Positions 7,918 to 16,464 of a DNA stretch of 64,000 nucleotides are shown piece by piece; the stretch's first letter is position 1; the number at the start of each line of letters is the position of its first letter. This stretch comes from RBG-16-66-20 sp035308765. Its GTDB lineage: Bacteria; Pseudomonadota; Gammaproteobacteria; Burkholderiales; SG8-39. Position numbers and translations under genes: made by a program. The notes beneath the pieces are model-generated. The model was not told where the DNA came from. It searched no databases and saw only the letters and a program-made list of their open reading frames with translations. Location: NCBI GenBank assembly GCA_035308765.1, contig DATGGA010000012.1:42621-106620 (forward strand), read 5' to 3'.

Positions 7918-9465
7918 TCAGTAGGTGCCGTTCTTCTTCCAGTCCTCGATCGCCGACTTGAGCGCTTTCTCGTCGTCGGCCGGGAGATCGCTTTTGTCCT
8001 CGATCCGCTTGATCAGGTCCGCGTACTTGGCCTTCACGTAGTCGCGCATCGAGCGTTCGGCGGCAAGCGCTTTCTTGACGTCGATGTCGTTGAAAAAACC
8101 ATTGTTGACCGCGAACAGCGTCAGCGCCATCTCCCACACCTGTTGCGGGTGGTACTGGGCCTGTTTCATGAGTTCGGTGACCATGCGGCCGAGTTCCAGC
8201 TGCTTGCGCGTGGCCTCGTCCAGGTCGGAGGCAAACTGCGCGAAGGCGGCGAGTTCGCGGTACTGCGCGAGCGCGAGACGCACGCCGCCGCCTGTGTCCT
8301 TGCGCTTCATGATCTTAGTCTGCGCGGCGCCGCCCACCCGGGATACCGAGACGCCGGCATTGATCGCGGGCCGGATACCGGCGTTGAAGAGGTCGGTCTC
8401 AAGGAAGATCTGGCCGTCTGTGATCGAGATCACGTTGGTCGGTACGAACGCGGTCACGTCGCCGGCCTGGGTTTCGATGATCGGCAACGCAGTCAGCGAG
8501 CCCGTCTTGCCCTTGACCGCGCCCTTGGTGAATTTCTCGACATAGTCCGGATTCACGCGCGCAGCGCGCTCGAGCAGGCGGCTATGCAGGTAGAACACGT
8601 CGCCCGGATAGGCTTCGCGGCCCGGCGGGCGGCGCAGCAGCAGCGAAACCTGCCGGTAGGCCCAGGCCTGCTTGGTCAAATCGTCGTAAATGATGAGCGC
8701 GTCCTGGCCGCGGTCGCGGAAGTATTCGCCCATGGTGCAACCGGAGTACGGCGCAATGAACTGCATTGCCGCGGATTCGGACGCCGTCGCGGCAACAACG
8801 ATGGTGTAAGCCATCGCGCCGTGCTCCTCCAGCTTGCGCACCACGTTGGCGACGGTCGAGGCCTTCTGTCCGATCGCGACGTAGACGCAGAACAGGTCCT
8901 TGCCCTTCTGGTTGATGATCGTGTCCACCGCCACCGCCGTTTTGCCGGTCTGGCGGTCGCCGATGATCAGTTCGCGCTGGCCGCGGCCGACGGGCACCAT
9001 GGCGTCGATCGCCTTGAGGCCGGTCTGCACCGGCTGCGACACCGATTGCCGCGCGATCACCCCCGGCGCGACTTTCTCGATGACGTCCGTGAGCTTGGCG
9101 TTGATCGGACCCTTGCCGTCGATCGGCGCGCCCAGCGAATTGACCACGCGGCCAAGCAGTTCCGGGCCGATCGGCACCGACAGGATCTTGCCGGTGCACT
9201 TGACCGTGTCGCCCTCGGTGATGTGCTCGTACTCGCCCAGGATCACCGCGCCGACCGAGTCGCGCTCGAGGTTGAGCGCCAGGCCGAAGGTGTTCTTCGG
9301 GAACTCCAGCATTTCGCCCTGCATCACGTCCGACAGGCCGTGTACGCGGCAGATGCCGTCGGTCACCGATACCACGGTGCCCTGGGTGCGCATCTGCGCA
9401 CCGGCATCCATGTTCTGGATGCGGTTCTTGATGAGTTCCGAAATTTCGGCCGGATTGAGTTGCAT
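7918..9465 (-). CDS. atpA: ATP synthase F1 alpha subunit
   Basis: Non-catalytic, nucleotide-binding alpha subunit (515 residues). The N-terminus MQLNPAEISELIKNRIQ is the delta-binding tail. The P-loop is GDRQTGKT at about residue 170, and ALIIYDDLTKQAWAYRQVSLLLRRPPGREAYPGD is the diagnostic alpha-subunit segment. The arginine finger region is in AISITDGQIFLE-type sequence further on. It starts 10 bases after the atpH stop and precedes atpG. All features are normal for proteobacterial AtpA. Confidence 0.98.
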   Translation of the reverse strand: MQLNPAEISELIKNRIQNMDAGAQMRTQGTVVSVTDGICRVHGLSDVMQGEMLEFPKNTFGLALNLERDSVGAVILGEYEHITEGDTVKCTGKILSVPIGPELLGRVVNSLGAPIDGKGPINAKLTDVIEKVAPGVIARQSVSQPVQTGLKAIDAMVPVGRGQRELIIGDRQTGKTAVAVDTIINQKGKDLFCVYVAIGQKASTVANVVRKLEEHGAMAYTIVVAATASESAAMQFIAPYSGCTMGEYFRDRGQDALIIYDDLTKQAWAYRQVSLLLRRPPGREAYPGDVFYLHSRLLERAARVNPDYVEKFTKGAVKGKTGSLTALPIIETQAGDVTAFVPTNVISITDGQIFLETDLFNAGIRPAINAGVSVSRVGGAAQTKIMKRKDTGGGVRLALAQYRELAAFAQFASDLDEATRKQLELGRMVTELMKQAQYHPQQVWEMALTLFAVNNGFFNDIDVKKALAAERSMRDYVKAKYADLIKRIEDKSDLPADDEKALKSAIEDWKKNGTY

Positions 9466-9475
9466 TTGAAGCTCC

Positions 9476-10012
9476 TTAAGCTTTCAGCGCGGTTTCGAGC
9501 GCGGCGAGCTGCGCGCGCGCGGAACCGTCGATAACCTTGTCGCCGATCACGATCTTGACGCCGCCGATGAGCGTCTTGTCCACGCTGACGCGGGCCTTCA
9601 CCTTGCGGCCGGTTTTTTTCTCCAGCCTCGCCACCAGGTCGGCGACCTGGGCCTGGTCCATCTCGAAGGCGGTGTAGACCTCGGCCTCGACCACGCCTTC
9701 GCGTTCGTTCTTCAGCACCTCGTACTGGCTGCGGATCTCGGCCAGCACGTCCAGGCGGCCGTTCTCCGCCAGCACCCGCACGAAGTTCTCGTTCTCGCCC
9801 GTGAGCTTTCCGGACAGGATGGAAAGAAACAGCCCGGCGACTTTCGCGGCCGGGAAATTCGGGTCGCCGACCGCCGCGCGCACGCGCTCGTCCGCCGCCA
9901 CCACGGACAGGTTGGCGAGCGCCGCCGACCAGTCGGCGAGCTTGCCCTGGGCGTCGGCCAGCCTGAAGGCGGCTTCCGCGTAAGGGCGCGCGATGGTGCT
10001 GGGTTCCGCCAT
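9476..10012 (-). CDS. atpH: ATP synthase F1 delta subunit
   Basis: Peripheral-stalk delta subunit (178 residues), linking the b dimer to the top of F1. The N-terminal six-helix domain begins IARPYAEAAFRLADAQG, a family signature, and the C-terminal part holds VKARVSVDKTLIGGVKIVIGDKVIDGSARAQL, the conserved block ending OSCP/delta proteins. Its ATG overlaps the atpF stop by one base. Order atpF-atpH-atpA is standard. Length normal. Confidence 0.96.
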   Translation of the reverse strand: MAEPSTIARPYAEAAFRLADAQGKLADWSAALANLSVVAADERVRAAVGDPNFPAAKVAGLFLSILSGKLTGENENFVRVLAENGRLDVLAEIRSQYEVLKNEREGVVEAEVYTAFEMDQAQVADLVARLEKKTGRKVKARVSVDKTLIGGVKIVIGDKVIDGSARAQLAALETALKA

Positions 10013-10482
10013 CAGAGCTGCTTCTTGATCCCGTCGAGCAGATCGGCGTGCGTCTTGGCGTCCACTTCGCGGCGCAGGATTTTCTCCGCGCCGGCGACCG
10101 CCAGCGCCGCGACCTGCTCGCGCAGCTGCTCGCGAGCGCGCTGCGCCTCCTGCTGGATGTCGGCCTTGGCGGCGGCCTTCTCGCGATCGCCTTCGGACTT
10201 GGCGGCGATTTTCGCCGCCTCGACCATCTGCGCGTCGCGCTTCTCGGCCTGCGCGATGATCTCTGCGGCGCGCGCGCGCGCTTCCTGTATCGCCTGCTCG
10301 GCCTGTCTGCCGGAGATCTCGAGCGATTTCTTGCCCTGCTCGGCGGCGGCCAAGCCATCAGCGATGGTCTTCTGCCGCGCGTCGATCTTCTCCTGCATCA
10401 ACGGCCAGATGTATTTCACCGTGATAAAAATGAAGACGAAGAAAACGATCGCTTGGGCAAACAGTGTCGTATTGAGGTTCAT
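10012..10482 (-). CDS. atpF: ATP synthase Fo b subunit
   Basis: Peripheral-stalk b subunit (156 residues). One N-terminal membrane helix (about residues 5-26, with FAQAIVFFVFIFITVKYIWP) is followed by a long charged helix rich in Ala, Glu, Lys and Arg that dimerises and reaches F1. The motif LMQEKIDARQKTIADGL is typical. It lies 39 bases after atpE and overlaps atpH by one base. Length matches E. coli AtpF. Confidence 0.96.
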   Translation of the reverse strand: MNLNTTLFAQAIVFFVFIFITVKYIWPLMQEKIDARQKTIADGLAAAEQGKKSLEISGRQAEQAIQEARARAAEIIAQAEKRDAQMVEAAKIAAKSEGDREKAAAKADIQQEAQRAREQLREQVAALAVAGAEKILRREVDAKTHADLLDGIKKQL

Positions 10483-10521
10483 GGCCTCCCCTCAGGGATC
10501 CGATCTCGCCCGCAGGTATAT

Positions 10522-10794
10522 CTAGCGGAACGCGCTGGCCAGCGGGTTGGCGAAGGCAAAGAACATCGCGATACCGAGGCCAATGATGAACGATGCGTCT
10601 ATCAAGCCCAGCAGCAGGAAAACCTTGCCCTGCAGCGAGTCGGTAAGTTCGGGCTGGCGGGCTGCGGCCTCCAAGAAACGACTGCACATAATGCCGACGC
10701 CAACGCAGGCGCCGAGCGCGCCCAAGCCAACCATTAGGCCGATACCAATGCCGGTGTAGGCCTGAACCATCGCCAAAAGCTGAAGTTTTTCCAT
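10522..10794 (-). CDS. atpE: ATP synthase Fo c subunit (proton-binding ring)
   Basis: Ring subunit of Fo (90 residues), two membrane helices joined by a polar loop. The first helix is glycine-rich (GIGIGLMVGLGALGACVGVG); the loop carries the conserved ARQPE; the second helix has LIDASFIIGLGIAM with Asp66 as the proton-binding carboxylate. The helices lack the Gln and Ser pattern of sodium-dependent c rings, so a proton ring is inferred. It lies between atpB and atpF. The N-terminus is about ten residues longer than E. coli AtpE, as usual in betaproteobacteria. Confidence 0.96.
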   Translation of the reverse strand: MEKLQLLAMVQAYTGIGIGLMVGLGALGACVGVGIMCSRFLEAAARQPELTDSLQGKVFLLLGLIDASFIIGLGIAMFFAFANPLASAFR

Positions 10795-10840
10795 TTTTCG
10801 ATTCCCTTTTCTATACGTGAAGACGGTGTTGTTTCCGGTA

Positions 10841-11665
10841 TCAGTGATGCTCGTGGGCCATGGCTATGTAGACCACGGCTAACATCATGAAGATATATGC
10901 CTGCAGGAGAACGATCAGGATGTGAAAGATCGCCCAGCCAAGGCCCAAAAAGAGTGATGCAACGAAGCCGAAGAAGTAATCCTCCGAATACGCGCTGTGG
11001 GCCGCCCATAGCCAGATGAGCAGAAACAGGATCTCGCCCGCGTACATGTTGCCGAATAGCCGCAGCGAATGCGACAGCGGTTTGGAGACGTACTCGACGC
11101 AATTGAAAAGAAAGTTGGCCGGCCACAAAAAAACATTCTTGCCGAAAGGGGCGCAAAACAACTCGTGAATCCAGCCGCCAAGGCCCTTGGCCGAAATCGA
11201 GAACCAGATCATCAGCGCAAAGATCGAAAGCGAGAGCGCGAACGTGGTATTCACGTCGGCTGTAGGGACGATGCGCCAGTGATGCACGCCGATCTGACTG
11301 AATGCACCCGACACCCAGTCCGCCGGCAGGAAATCCATCGCGTTCATCAGTACGATCCAGACAAACAGAGTCAACGCCACCGGCGCCACGAATTCGTGGC
11401 GATCACCGTGGCGGAAGATGCCTTTGACTTGATCGTCCACGAACCCGATCAGGACTTCGACGAACGCCTGGCGCTTCCCCGGCACCCCGGCTGTGGCGCC
11501 TCGCACCAGCCACCAGAGCAGTCCCAGACCGACGATGCCGAGCACGATGGCGGTAATGACCGAATCGATATTGACGGTCCAGAAGCCACCCCCCTCAGCC
11601 GACTTGCTGAGGAAGCTGAGATGATGCTCGATGTAATCGCTTGCGGATTCGTACTCTGCGGGCAT
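10841..11665 (-). CDS. atpB: ATP synthase Fo a subunit
   Basis: Membrane subunit a (274 residues), forming the proton half-channels against the c ring. The conserved helix with SHSLRLFGNMYAGEILFLLI contains the essential Arg (SLRLFGN), and the following YIFMMLAVVYIAMAHEHH closes the protein. The frame stays open further upstream, but ATG 11665 (MPAEYESASDYIEHHL) is chosen because it is the usual betaproteobacterial N-terminus and lies just after the atpI stop at 11676. Five to six membrane helices are visible. Confidence 0.96.
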   Translation of the reverse strand: MPAEYESASDYIEHHLSFLSKSAEGGGFWTVNIDSVITAIVLGIVGLGLLWWLVRGATAGVPGKRQAFVEVLIGFVDDQVKGIFRHGDRHEFVAPVALTLFVWIVLMNAMDFLPADWVSGAFSQIGVHHWRIVPTADVNTTFALSLSIFALMIWFSISAKGLGGWIHELFCAPFGKNVFLWPANFLFNCVEYVSKPLSHSLRLFGNMYAGEILFLLIWLWAAHSAYSEDYFFGFVASLFLGLGWAIFHILIVLLQAYIFMMLAVVYIAMAHEHH

Positions 11666-11675
11666 CTTGATGCTT

Positions 11676-12062
11676 TTAGTTCTCGCGGACAAAAAATGCC
11701 ATCGAAAAAATCGTCGCTGTCGCCATGAAGGTCCCCAGAAATGCGACCACAACGACATCCTTGTAAATCGTCAGTACCGTCCCGACAAGGATCACCATCA
11801 GGCCGATCTTGACGCCCTCGGCCCGCAAAGCACCCACCAGAATCCCCCCTGCAGACTGCGTATCCCCCTTAATACCCTTCGCCGCCGCCATCCCGGACGC
11901 GCAGCCTGCGCACAAGCTGACTGCACCTCCCAGCGCCGCCGACAGCGCACCATGCCCGCCTGTCAAGAGTCCGGCCAAAAGCGTCAGGGCGGCGGTGGCG
12001 ACCAATTGCCACCGGAGAACGGTGCGGATCGCTTTGCTCAACAACCGAGGCTTGGCATTCAC
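11676..12062 (-). CDS. atpI: ATP synthase accessory protein AtpI
   Basis: Small membrane protein (128 residues from the chosen start) encoded first in the operon; AtpI assists c-ring assembly in other bacteria. Four hydrophobic segments are visible (LVATAALTLLAGLL, AALGGAVSLCAGCASGMAAA, IGLMVILVGTVL, VVVVAFLGTFMATATIFSMAFF). The chosen start is GTG 12062, preceded by GGGGTGGGGAGC as Shine-Dalgarno and located after the promoter at 12090-12119; a longer frame with an upstream ATG would begin inside the promoter spacer. It ends 10 bases before atpB. Confidence 0.88.
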   Translation of the reverse strand: MNAKPRLLSKAIRTVLRWQLVATAALTLLAGLLTGGHGALSAALGGAVSLCAGCASGMAAAKGIKGDTQSAGGILVGALRAEGVKIGLMVILVGTVLTIYKDVVVVAFLGTFMATATIFSMAFFVREN

Positions 12063-12089
12063 GCTCCCCACCCCCTGCAAAGCGGCAAA

Positions 12090-12119
12090 AGTATATGCGG
12101 TTCGCGCACGATGGGTCAA
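12090..12119 (-). promoter_or_regulatory. Sigma70 promoter of the atp operon
   Basis: On the minus strand TTGACC (12114-12119) and TATACT (12090-12095) are separated by 18 bases, a close match to the sigma70 consensus. It lies 27 bases upstream of the chosen atpI start and downstream of the parB stop, so it is the natural promoter for atpIBEFHAGDC. Confidence 0.65.
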
Positions 12120-12169
12120 CGTGTTGCAGCGCAAAATTCTGTCTTGTTTTCCGGCACAGCCCGTTTGCG

Positions 12170-13012
12170 TCAGCGGAGCTTTTTCAACAGCTGTTCCAGG
12201 TGGTCGAGCCCCGAATAGCTGACGAGAATCGTGCCGCTACCCTTGCGGCCGGGGCGAATCTGCACCGTAGTTCCCAGTCGCTGGGATATTTCCTCCTCCA
12301 GCCGCGCCAGGTCACGGTCCGTCTTATGCTTGCCGCGCGCGGCGGGCCCGCGCAGCAGGCGGGTCCCAAGCGCCTCGCTATCGCGCACCGAGAGGCCGCG
12401 CGCGGCGATGCGGTTGGCCGCTTCGATCTGGCGCGCGCCGTCCAGGACCAGCAGCGCGCGCGCGTGCCCCATCTCTAGGGTTCCGTCCATCAACATCGCC
12501 TGTACCGGCTTGGCCAGCTTCAGCAGCCGCAGCAGGTTGGTAGTGGCGCTGCGCGAGCGGCCGACGGCCTCGGCCGCCTGCTCGTGAGTCATGCGGAATT
12601 CATCCACTAGGCGCTGCAGGCCAGCCGCTTCTTCAATCGGATTCAGGTCTTCGCGCTGGATGTTCTCGATCAACGCCATCGCCAGCACCGCGCCATCCGC
12701 AACGTCGCGCACCAGGACTGGTACGTCCGCGAGCCCGGCGATCTGCGCCGCGCGCCAGCGCCGTTCTCCGGCGATCAGTTCGTATTGATCGCGGCCAATC
12801 GGCCTGACGAGCAGTGGTTGCATCAAGCCCTGTGCCTTGATGGATGCCGCGAGTTCGGCGAGCGCCTTTTCGTCCATGCGGGTGCGGGGCTGGTATTTCC
12901 CCGGCCGGATCGCGCCCACCGGCAAAGTCGCCATGGCGTCTCCCCGGGCGCCGTCCTCGCCGCCGAGCAGCGCGTCCAGACCGCGGCCAAGTCCTCCTTT
13001 GGGCTTGCTCAT
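12170..13012 (-). CDS. parB: Chromosome partitioning protein ParB
   Basis: CTP-dependent DNA clamp (280 residues) that loads at parS. The N-terminus KGGLGRGLDALLG is the ParA-stimulating segment. The ParB/Srx domain holds PGKYQPRT and the CTPase motif GERRWRAAQ, followed by ENIQREDLNPIEEA. The helix-turn-helix is around MTHEQAAEAVGRSRSATTNLLRLLKL, and the C-terminal dimer domain ends LDHLEQLLKKLR. The open frame extends upstream through parA, but ATG 13012 overlaps the parA stop as ATGA. Two parS sites lie about 3.4 kb away at 16369-16423. Confidence 0.96.
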   Translation of the reverse strand: MSKPKGGLGRGLDALLGGEDGARGDAMATLPVGAIRPGKYQPRTRMDEKALAELAASIKAQGLMQPLLVRPIGRDQYELIAGERRWRAAQIAGLADVPVLVRDVADGAVLAMALIENIQREDLNPIEEAAGLQRLVDEFRMTHEQAAEAVGRSRSATTNLLRLLKLAKPVQAMLMDGTLEMGHARALLVLDGARQIEAANRIAARGLSVRDSEALGTRLLRGPAARGKHKTDRDLARLEEEISQRLGTTVQIRPGRKGSGTILVSYSGLDHLEQLLKKLR

Positions 13013-13770
13013 GGGTTCCCTTTCAAGATCTCTGCGGTGAGATCGATGTACGCCTGTGCGCCTTTGGACGTTTTGTCCCACACCACCGCCGGAGCGCCGT
13101 AGCTCGGCGCCTCCGCAAGACGTACATTGCGCGGCACCAGGGTGCGGTAGACCTTGTTGCCGAAATGCTGCTCCAGCTGCTGCGAAACCTGGTGCGCTAG
13201 CGTGTTGCGCGGATCGAACATGGTGCGCAAGAGGCCCGCGATCTCGAGCCGCGGGTTGAGATTCGAGCGCACCCGCTTGATCGTACCGACGAGATCCGAG
13301 AGCCCCTCGAGCGCGTAGTACTCGCACTGCATCGGGATCAGCACCTGCTCGGCAGCCGCGAACGCGTTTACCGTCAGCAGGCTGAGCGACGGCGGGCAGT
13401 CGATCAGGATGAAATCGTAGTCGCCGGCGACGCGCTCAAGCGCGTCGCGCAGCCGTCCCTCACGGTTGGGCAGATCGACCAGTTCTACTTCGGCACCCGC
13501 CAGCTCGCGGTTGGCCGGCATCAGGTCGTAACCGCTCTCGGCGCGCACGCGGATATGCGCGGCATCGCCCAGCCCGAGCAGCACGTGATAGACGGTGCGC
13601 GAGAGCTTGCTCTTGTTCACGCCGCTGCCCATCGTCGCGTTGCCCTGCGGATCCAGGTCCACGAGCAGCACGCGCCGGCCGGATTGCGCCAGGCCGGCCG
13701 CGAGATTGACGCTGGTGGTCGTCTTGCCGACGCCGCCTTTCTGATTCGCGACCGCAATGATTTTCGCCAC
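13009..13770 (-). CDS. parA: Chromosome partitioning ATPase ParA
   Basis: Deviant Walker ATPase (253 residues) that moves ParB-parS complexes. The N-terminus AKIIAVANQKGGVGKTTTSVNLAAGLA contains the deviant Walker A KGGVGKTT; DLDPQGNAT and DFILIDCPPSL are the following motifs. No N-terminal DNA-binding domain is present, so it is the small chromosomal Soj type. GTG 13770 is preferred because it gives the usual N-terminus and avoids overlap with rsmG, which ends at 13773; an ATG at 13791 is the alternative. Coupled to parB by ATGA overlap. Confidence 0.95.
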   Translation of the reverse strand: MAKIIAVANQKGGVGKTTTSVNLAAGLAQSGRRVLLVDLDPQGNATMGSGVNKSKLSRTVYHVLLGLGDAAHIRVRAESGYDLMPANRELAGAEVELVDLPNREGRLRDALERVAGDYDFILIDCPPSLSLLTVNAFAAAEQVLIPMQCEYYALEGLSDLVGTIKRVRSNLNPRLEIAGLLRTMFDPRNTLAHQVSQQLEQHFGNKVYRTLVPRNVRLAEAPSYGAPAVVWDKTSKGAQAYIDLTAEILKGNP

Positions 13771-13772
13771 CG

Positions 13773-14405
13773 TCAAACCCCGGCCCGGCAAAGAACGAGA
13801 TGGCGCTCGGCATCCAGCATCGGCACCCTGAGCCGGCGCACTTCATGGCAGTCGCAGTCCGCCGGGACCCGCGCCAGTTCATCACGCGGGTAACTTCCCT
13901 TCATCGCCGCCAGCACGCCCGACGGCGCGGCGAGATGCCGGCAGGCAGATAGGAAGTCCACCAGGCTGGCGAATCCGCGCGATATCACCACGGCGAAGCC
14001 GTCCGTCGGGCGCCACTCCTCTACGCGCCCAACGTGCACGGCGGCATTGACCAGTCCGAGCTCGATCACCGCCTGGCGCAGGAATGCGCCTTTCTTTTCA
14101 TTCGCGTCGTTCAGCGTCACGCGTCGGCCAGGTTCGGCGATCGCGATCGGAATTCCGGGCAGGCCGCCACCCGAACCGATGTCGGCAAGCGCTCCTGCGC
14201 GATCCGGCAGGTCGCGCAACACGGCGAGCGAATCGAGCAGATGATGGCTCACCACCTGCAACGGATCGCGGATCGCGGTCAGGTTGTAGGTCTTGTTCCA
14301 TTTCGCCAGCAGATCCATGTAGGCCAGCAGCTTTTCCGGAGCGCCGGCGGGAAGCGCTAGCGCGAGTTCACCGAGCCCGCGTTTCAGCGCGGCCTGCGGC
14401 GTCAT
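13773..14405 (-). CDS. rsmG: 16S rRNA (guanine527-N7)-methyltransferase
   Basis: SAM-dependent methyltransferase (210 residues) that makes m7G527 in 16S rRNA. The segment LADIGSGGGLPGIPIAIAEP is the SAM-binding GxGxG motif and LNDANEKKGAFLRQ the following acidic loop; VVISRGFASLVDFL is the RsmG signature region. It overlaps the mnmG stop by four bases (ATGA) and is followed by parA, the standard gidA-gidB-parA-parB order. Length normal. Confidence 0.95.
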   Translation of the reverse strand: MTPQAALKRGLGELALALPAGAPEKLLAYMDLLAKWNKTYNLTAIRDPLQVVSHHLLDSLAVLRDLPDRAGALADIGSGGGLPGIPIAIAEPGRRVTLNDANEKKGAFLRQAVIELGLVNAAVHVGRVEEWRPTDGFAVVISRGFASLVDFLSACRHLAAPSGVLAAMKGSYPRDELARVPADCDCHEVRRLRVPMLDAERHLVLCRAGV

Positions 14406-16315
14406 GCAGTCTTCTTGTGCTGTGGATCCAGTTTTCCGGCTTTTGTCCGTGTGCGCTTCAAATGCACCAGCAGCAGCGATATCGCCGCCGGCGTGATTCC
14501 GGAGATGCGCGCTGCCTGGCCGATGGTTTCGGGCCTTTGGCGCGAAAGCGTCTGGCGGACTTCGTTTGACAGTCCGAATACATCACCGTAGTTAAGATCC
14601 GCCGACAACAGGGCCGACTCCTGGGCCTCCCGCCGGCCGATCTCCTCCTGCTGGCGCACGATATACCCCTCATACTTCGCTTGGATTTCGACTTGCTCTT
14701 GAACTACAGCTTCCTCTACGCCATTGCCGAAAGCCTCGATTAGAGAAAGCGAGCGATAGCTCACATTTGGTCGCCGCAGGAGCTCATGCAGCGAGTATTC
14801 CCGTTCGATGGGCTGGCCAAGCGCCCGCTCAGCGGTCTCTGGCGGCAGCTTGCGGGGATTGACCCAGGTGGACTTCAGCCGCTCGGTCTCGCGCGCCACT
14901 GCATCCCGCTTGCGGCTGAACGCTTCCCAGCGCGCATCGTCCACCAAGCCGAGCTTGCGCCCGCTTTCGGTAAGCCTCAGGTCGGCGTTGTCCTCGCGCA
15001 GCATGAGCCGATACTCGGCGCGGCTGGTGAACATGCGGTAGGGCTCGCTTACGCCACGCGTGATGAGATCGTCGACCAGAACGCCAAGATAGGCCTCATC
15101 CCGCCGCGGACACCATGCCGGTCTCTCCTGCGTCTGTAGGCCGGCATTCAGACCTGCGAGCAATCCCTGCGCTGCCGCCTCCTCATAACCGGTGGTGCCG
15201 TTGATCTGGCCGGCGAAAAACAATCCCCGTACTGTTTTTGTCTCCAGCGACGACTTGAGGTTGCGCGGATCGAAATAGTCGTATTCGATCGCATACCCCG
15301 GGCGCAGCAGATGCGCCTGCTCCAGGCCGCGGATCGAACGCACCAGCTCCAGTTGGACGTCGAAAGGCAGGCTGGTGGAAATCCCATTGGGATAGATCTC
15401 GTTCGTCGACAGCCCTTCGGGCTCGAGGAAAATCTGGTGCCCCGTCCTACCCGCAAAGCGATGGATCTTGTCCTCGATGGATGGGCAATAGCGCGGGCCA
15501 ACCCCCCGAATAACGCCGGTGAACATCGGGGAGCGGTCCAGGCCGCGGCGGATGATCTCGTGGGTGCGCTCGTTGGTGTGCGTCACCCAGCACGGTACTT
15601 GCCGGGGATGCATGTCGCGCCGCCCGAGGAACGAAAACACCGGCTCGGGCGAGTCGCCGGGCTGAATATCCAACGCGGAAAAATCGATCGTATTGCCATC
15701 GAGCCGCGGCGGAGTGCCCGTCTTCAGGCGCCCGACCGGGAGCTTCATTTCGCGAAGGCGCGCTGCCAGCGTGAGGGATGCAGGATCGCCCGCCCGTCCC
15801 GCCTGATAGCTCTGCAGGCCGACGTGAACCAGGCCGGAGAGGAAAGTACCGGCAGTCAGCACGACCGCGCGACCGCGAAAACGCAGGCCGATCTGGGTCA
15901 CGACACCGGTTACCTGGTCTCCCTCCAGCAGGATGTCGTCCACCGCCTGTTGGAACAGGGTCAGGTTGGCCTGATTCTCCAGACGACCACGGATCGCCTG
16001 CTTGTAGCGCAGACGGTCAGCTTGCGCGCGCGTAGCGCGCACCGCCGGCCCTTTGGAGGAATTGAGCGTCCGGAACTGGATCCCGGCCTCGTCCGTCGCC
16101 AATGCCATGGCGCCACCGAGCGCATCCACTTCCCGCACCAAGTGCCCCTTGCCGATCCCGCCGATCGACGGATTGCAAGACATCTGGCCCAGGGTTTCGA
16201 TGCTATGGGTCAGCAGCAGCGTTTTGCAGCCGAGCCGCGCGGCAGTAAGTGCGGCTTCAGTACCGGCATGGCCGCCACCGATGACGATGACGTCGAATTC
16301 AGAGGGAAATTGCAT
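14402..16315 (-). CDS. mnmG: tRNA uridine-5-carboxymethylaminomethyl modification enzyme MnmG
   Basis: FAD-dependent enzyme (637 residues) that with MnmE makes the cmnm5 modification of wobble uridine in tRNA. The Rossmann motif is IGGGHAGTEAALTAARLG near the N-terminus; CNPSIGGIGKGHLVREVDAL and YCPSIEDKIHRF are invariant family blocks. The C-terminus carries ISGITPAAISLLLVHLKR, the MnmE/tRNA-binding tail. Its partner mnmE is at 19480. The gene is followed downstream by rsmG and has the two parS sites just upstream of its start. Confidence 0.97.
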   Translation of the reverse strand: MQFPSEFDVIVIGGGHAGTEAALTAARLGCKTLLLTHSIETLGQMSCNPSIGGIGKGHLVREVDALGGAMALATDEAGIQFRTLNSSKGPAVRATRAQADRLRYKQAIRGRLENQANLTLFQQAVDDILLEGDQVTGVVTQIGLRFRGRAVVLTAGTFLSGLVHVGLQSYQAGRAGDPASLTLAARLREMKLPVGRLKTGTPPRLDGNTIDFSALDIQPGDSPEPVFSFLGRRDMHPRQVPCWVTHTNERTHEIIRRGLDRSPMFTGVIRGVGPRYCPSIEDKIHRFAGRTGHQIFLEPEGLSTNEIYPNGISTSLPFDVQLELVRSIRGLEQAHLLRPGYAIEYDYFDPRNLKSSLETKTVRGLFFAGQINGTTGYEEAAAQGLLAGLNAGLQTQERPAWCPRRDEAYLGVLVDDLITRGVSEPYRMFTSRAEYRLMLREDNADLRLTESGRKLGLVDDARWEAFSRKRDAVARETERLKSTWVNPRKLPPETAERALGQPIEREYSLHELLRRPNVSYRSLSLIEAFGNGVEEAVVQEQVEIQAKYEGYIVRQQEEIGRREAQESALLSADLNYGDVFGLSNEVRQTLSRQRPETIGQAARISGITPAAISLLLVHLKRTRTKAGKLDPQHKKTA

Positions 16316-16368
16316 CGGGCTTGTACCGCCGCTGGGCCGCGTGTTGCGCGGGCCGAATGATACGTGAA

Positions 16369-16384
16369 TGTTCCACGTGGAACT
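16369..16384. other. parS: parS centromere site 1
   Basis: TGTTCCACGTGGAACT is a near-perfect palindrome matching the bacterial parS consensus TGTTNCACGTGNAACA in 15 of 16 positions. It lies in the mnmG-pckG intergenic region, close to parAB. ParB binding is inferred from the consensus. Confidence 0.88.
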
Positions 16385-16407
16385 AGGCGGCGCGCGCCCA
16401 GCCCCGA

Positions 16408-16423
16408 TGTTTCACGTGGAACA
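16408..16423. other. parS: parS centromere site 2
   Basis: TGTTTCACGTGGAACA matches the parS consensus fully when the two degenerate positions are allowed. It lies 39 bases from the first site, about four helical turns, so both sites face roughly the same side of the DNA. Together they form a small cluster upstream of mnmG. Confidence 0.9.
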
Positions 16424-16464
16424 GCGCTAACCCAGATTATTGCTGCGGCGCAGCAAGAGGATGG

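Noticed and set aside
8143..9534. Long plus-strand open frame over atpA
   Set aside because: Antisense to a certain ATP synthase gene; composition (Arg, Ala, His-rich) is typical of a shadow frame.
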